Positions 5,196 to 7,318 of a DNA stretch of 7,318 bases are shown piece by piece. Origin of the DNA: Serpens sp035306625 (GTDB taxonomy: Bacteria; Pseudomonadota; Gammaproteobacteria; Pseudomonadales; Pseudomonadaceae); contig DATGNS010000132.1 of assembly GCA_035306625.1 (NCBI GenBank), positions 1 to 7,318 on the forward strand. The letters are read 5' to 3'. The translations under genes and the position numbers were made by a program. How positions within the stretch are numbered: the stretch's first letter is position 1; each line of letters begins with the position of its first letter. The notes beneath the pieces are model-generated. The model had not been told where the DNA came from. It was given only the letters and a program-made list of their open reading frames with translations, and made no database searches.

Positions 5196-5855
5196 TCAGC
5201 GTGCAAATAGGACGTTGTTTTCCAGGTGAATGTGCTGCGTCAGGTCGTCGCGCAGCTCCTCCAGCCCGCGGTACAGGGTACGCCAGGTGTTGCAGGCATT
5301 GGCAGGGGGAGTGATGTCGTTGGTCATTTCGCTCAGGCGGGCCAGCGCATCGCCATGCTGCTCATGCTCGAAGCGCATCACCGAGATGGGCCCTTGGGCC
5401 TGGGCGGCGGGAAGGTCGCTGCGCAGCATGGGGAAGAGGATCTTCTCTTCCTTCAGCATGTGGCTTTCCAGCTCCTGCTGCATGTTCCACAGATGCTCGG
5501 CCAGCCCGTTCGGACAGTCGGGCGACTGGCCATGCACCTGTTCGACCCGGCTGGCCAGGCGGATCAGCTCGGGCAGCTGTTCACGGTGGCGGGCATGGAA
5601 GCGCGCCAGGATGTGATCGATCAGTTCGTTGTTGGAGGCCTGGCGCCAGTCCGGCCGGTCGGCCCTTGGTTGGTCCTGCAGTGCCTGCAGGCGGGCGGCG
5701 ATACCTTCGGCGTCCAGCTGGCGCGCGGCGCAGGCCTCGCGCAGGGTCTGCTGGCCGCCGCAGCAGAAGTCGAGCTTGAACTCGCGGAACACACGAGAAG
5801 CGCCAGGGAGGGTGACGGCCAGTTGGCCAAGGGTCTGATCGAGCAGAGACGACAT
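5196..5855 (-). CDS. ytfE: YtfE/DnrN/ScdA di-iron protein for repair of iron-sulfur clusters
   Basis: The product is 219 residues, close to E. coli YtfE (220). The N-terminal ScdA_N part carries the conserved LDFCCGG (C31, C32). The hemerythrin-like bundle supplies the expected di-iron ligands by alignment with E. coli: H87 (in RFHARH), H132 and E136 (in SHMLKEE), H164 (in FEHEQHG), H208 and E212 (in HIHLENN). The protein acts in the cytoplasm on Fe-S clusters damaged by NO or oxidants, and YtfE has also been linked to NO handling. It ends at LFAR, without the short tail of the E. coli protein. Start choice: an in-frame ATG 17 codons upstream (5904-5906) falls inside the sigma-54 -24 box, so the ATG at 5853-5855 is used; it gives the family-typical beginning, with only a weak AGG nearby. 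It is the first gene before dnr and is divergent from norR. Confidence 0.93.
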   Translation of the reverse strand: MSSLLDQTLGQLAVTLPGASRVFREFKLDFCCGGQQTLREACAARQLDAEGIAARLQALQDQPRADRPDWRQASNNELIDHILARFHARHREQLPELIRLASRVEQVHGQSPDCPNGLAEHLWNMQQELESHMLKEEKILFPMLRSDLPAAQAQGPISVMRFEHEQHGDALARLSEMTNDITPPANACNTWRTLYRGLEELRDDLTQHIHLENNVLFAR

Positions 5856-5858
5856 GAT

Positions 5859-5891
5859 CGATACCTGAGTAAGAAGACGCTTCAGGTATCG
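5859..5891. promoter_or_regulatory. 10-bp perfect inverted repeat over the ytfE start region
   Basis: CGATACCTGA (5859-5868) and TCAGGTATCG (5882-5891) are perfect reverse complements with 13 bases between them. One arm covers the sigma-54 -12 bases; the other lies in the predicted leader and contains the only Shine-Dalgarno-like AGG. The arms start 23 bp apart, about two helical turns. With the predicted start site near 5879, one arm is not transcribed, so an mRNA hairpin is unlikely. A DNA operator for a repressor is the better guess. It does not look like an NsrR box. Confidence 0.55.
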
Positions 5892-5905
5892 CAAGAGGTG
5901 TGCCA
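5891..5905 (-). promoter_or_regulatory. Sigma-54 (RpoN) promoter of ytfE
   Basis: Read on the minus strand: TGGCAC (5905-5900), five bases (ACCTC), TTGC (5894-5891). This matches the -24/-12 consensus TGGCAC-N5-TTGC, with GG and GC exactly ten bases apart. Transcription would begin near 5879, giving a leader of about 24 bases before the ytfE ATG at 5855. The nearest activator gene is the divergent norR, a sigma-54-dependent activator, and two NorR-type sites lie upstream. Confidence 0.85.
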
Positions 5906-5947
5906 CATCCTAACTACTTGTTTTTCAACGATATTCAAAAAAGTAGT

Positions 5948-5960
5948 GGTTATTTTTACC
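5948..5960. promoter_or_regulatory. NorR-type enhancer site 1 (GGT-N7-ACC)
   Basis: GGT-TATTTTT-ACC fits the GT-N7-AC inverted repeat bound by NorR, with an extra G/C pair on each side. Its centre (5954) is about 75 bp upstream of the predicted ytfE start site, a normal distance for a sigma-54 enhancer. Between it and the promoter is an A/T-rich stretch (about 5918-5943) that could bend, or bind IHF, though no good IHF consensus was found. Confidence 0.75.
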
Positions 5961-5972
5961 TTGAGGGAATAG

Positions 5973-5985
5973 GGTTATTTATACC
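5973..5985. promoter_or_regulatory. NorR-type enhancer site 2 (GGT-N7-ACC)
   Basis: GGT-TATTTAT-ACC differs from site 1 at a single base in the spacer and is centred 25 bp from it (5979). It ends 13 bases before the norR ATG, so NorR bound here could also block its own expression, as known for E. coli NorR. A third site of the same form, as in E. coli norVW, was not found; the nearest candidate, GT-N6-AC at 5920-5929, has the wrong spacing. Confidence 0.75.
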
Positions 5986-5998
5986 TCTCAGGGTGAAT

Positions 5999-7318
5999 AT
6001 GACCATGATGGATGACAGCCTGCTGGCCGACCTGGCCAGCGAATTGCCCCATACGGTGCGTTTGCAGCGATTGGTGCATACCCTGCGACAGCGCTTTCGC
6101 TGCGGTGCGGTGGTGCTGCTGCGCCTGGAGGATGACAGCCTGCTGCCGGTGGCCGCCACCGGGCTGGTGCGCGAGGCGCTGGGAAGACGCTTCGTGGTGG
6201 CCCGACATCCCCGGCTGGCCACCATCCTGGCCCAGCGCGAGCCGGCCTGGTTCGAGCCGGGCAGCCGGCTGCCGGACCCCTACGACGGCCTGCTGGAAGG
6301 GCAGGAGGGCGATCCGCTGCCGGTGCACGACTGCATGGGCCAGAGCCTCTATGTGGAAGGGCGCCTGTGGGGCGCCCTGACCCTGGATGCGCTGCATGCC
6401 GGCACCTTCGACCAGGCAGCCCGGGAGGACCTGCAGCGTTGCGCGCTGCTGGTGGAAACGGCGGTGCGCATCACCCGCCTGGAGCACGAGAACCGCGCGC
6501 TGCGTCTGGCCCGCAGCGACGTGGGGGAAACCGTGAGCCTGGTGGAGGGCGAGATTCTCGGGCGCAGCGAGGCCATCCGCAGCCTGCTGGACGAGTTGCA
6601 GGTGGTGGCCGATTCCGAGCTGCCGGTGCTGCTGCTGGGGGAAACGGGGGTCGGCAAGGAGCTGTTTGCGCGCTGGCTGCATCAGCATTCGCCGCGCCGC
6701 CGTCAGCCCCTGGTGCACGTGAACTGCGCGGCGTTGCCCGAATCCCTGGCCGAGAGCGAGCTGTTCGGTCACGCCAAGGGCGCCTTCTCCGGCGCCACCA
6801 GCGACCGACCCGGTCGTGTCGAGGCCGCCAACGGCGGCACCCTGTTTCTCGACGAGGTGGGCGAACTGCCGCTGAGTGTGCAGGCCAAGCTGCTGCGCAC
6901 CCTGCAGAACGGCGAGATCCAGCGCCTGGGCACCGATCAGCCGCGCCGCGTGGACGTGCGCATCATCGCCGCCACCAACCGCAACCTGCAGCAGAGCGTG
7001 CGCGACGGCCTGTTCCGCGCCGACCTCTACCATCGCCTGTCGGTGTACCCGGCGCCGATCCCGCCGCTGCGCGAGCGCGGCAACGATGTGCTGCTGCTGG
7101 CCGGTCATTTCCTGGAGCTCAACCGCACCCGCCTGGGCCTGCGCGGCGTGCGCCTGTCGCCGGCCGCCGAGCAGGCGCTGCTGGCCTATCCCTGGCCGGG
7201 CAACGTGCGCGAGCTGGAACACGTGATCAGCCGGGCGGCGCTGCGTCTGGTCAGCCGGGGCGGTGAGCGCGAGTCGATCCTCACCCTGGAGCCGGAGCTG
7301 CTGGATCTGGATGGCATG
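5999..7318 (+). CDS. norR: NorR, NO-sensing sigma-54-dependent activator (3' end outside the window)
   Basis: The frame is open from ATG at 5999 to the last base, 440 codons with no stop. NorR proteins are about 500-520 residues, so the C-terminal HTH is missing. AGGG precedes the start; in-frame ATGs at 6005 and 6008 are alternatives. The N-terminal GAF domain (about 20-165) has LPDPYDG (91-97) and VHDC (109-112). D93, D96 and C112 align with residues reported to form the NO-binding iron site in E. coli NorR. The AAA+ domain (about 180-407) has Walker A GETGVGKE (214-221), Walker B TLFLDEVGE (281-289), sensor ATN (325-327), FRADLYHRL (339-347) and PGNVREL (400-406). The sigma-54 contact loop is GAFSGA (261-266) in place of the usual GAFTGA. 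NO binding should relieve GAF repression and activate the divergent ytfE promoter. Confidence 0.92.
   Translation, partial: MTMMDDSLLADLASELPHTVRLQRLVHTLRQRFRCGAVVLLRLEDDSLLPVAATGLVREALGRRFVVARHPRLATILAQREPAWFEPGSRLPDPYDGLLEGQEGDPLPVHDCMGQSLYVEGRLWGALTLDALHAGTFDQAAREDLQRCALLVETAVRITRLEHENRALRLARSDVGETVSLVEGEILGRSEAIRSLLDELQVVADSELPVLLLGETGVGKELFARWLHQHSPRRRQPLVHVNCAALPESLAESELFGHAKGAFSGATSDRPGRVEAANGGTLFLDEVGELPLSVQAKLLRTLQNGEIQRLGTDQPRRVDVRIIAATNRNLQQSVRDGLFRADLYHRLSVYPAPIPPLRERGNDVLLLAGHFLELNRTRLGLRGVRLSPAAEQALLAYPWPGNVRELEHVISRAALRLVSRGGERESILTLEPELLDLDGM

Noticed and set aside
5196..5906. Longer ytfE start at 5904-5906, adding 17 residues
   Set aside because: That ATG lies inside the -24 element of the sigma-54 promoter and upstream of the predicted transcription start, so it would not be transcribed. 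The shorter form gives the usual family N-terminus.
5919..5928. TTG...CAA pattern in the norR-ytfE gap as an FNR-type site
   Set aside because: Only five bases separate TTG and CAA; an FNR-type site needs eight.
5975..7222. Long open frame of 415 codons on the minus strand across norR
   Set aside because: It is antisense to a clearly conserved NorR frame. Its His/Gln/Ala-rich composition is what the reverse strand of GC-rich coding DNA gives, and it shows no recognisable domain.
1..7318. CRISPR arrays, tRNA or rRNA genes, insertion sequences
   Set aside because: I found no regularly spaced direct repeats, no tRNA-like cloverleaf, no rRNA sequence and no transposase frame; the window is nearly filled by ordinary coding genes.

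Overview
The window is GC-rich, densely coded bacterial DNA that looks chromosomal. Several proteins read like close relatives of Pseudomonas proteins: the cysteine-free NO regulator Dnr of 227 residues with His187, the small protein DnrP, and a short CHLC glutaredoxin-like protein. The likely host is a denitrifying member of the Pseudomonadaceae (stutzeri/mendocina/aeruginosa-like). The genus is an inference from remembered family sequences, not from a search.

Left part (1-2560). The window opens inside a LysR-type regulator whose DNA-binding half lies outside. Its stop codon abuts the stop of a convergent gene for an HPP-family membrane protein with a C-terminal CBS pair. Divergent from that gene, across an A/T-rich 218-bp gap holding a 13-bp palindrome, is a small DUF6306-type, ferritin-like helical protein. 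Its stop codon overlaps the first arm of an inverted pair of 29-bp REP-like hairpin repeats in the following 195-bp gap.

Middle part (2561-4256). Three minus-strand genes form a compact operon like the yqjD-yqjE-yqjK cluster of enterobacteria: a DUF883 C-tail-anchored protein, a two-TM phage-holin-family/DUF1469 protein, and a small membrane protein that overlaps it by ATGA. Divergent from it is a 78-residue glutaredoxin-family gene with a TATACT -10 box. That gene runs tail-to-tail into dnrP, with a hairpin across the 9-bp gap.

Right part (4241-7318) is a nitric-oxide response module. On the minus strand, in transcription order, are ytfE/dnrN (di-iron Fe-S repair protein), dnr (haem-type NO-responsive Crp/Fnr regulator) and dnrP (zinc ribbon plus one TM). 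Divergent from them is norR, a sigma-54-dependent NO sensor cut by the window end before its C-terminal HTH. The 143-bp intergenic region carries a strong sigma-54 -24/-12 element facing ytfE (TGGCAC-N5-TTGC, GG-N10-GC) and, upstream of it beside norR, two GGT-N7-ACC inverted repeats that fit the NorR site. I infer that NO-bound NorR drives ytfE, and that read-through into dnr may make one NO sensor raise the level of a second. No FNR/ANR box was seen in the 43 bp before dnr. None of the individual genes is new; the regulatory wiring is the most interesting part.
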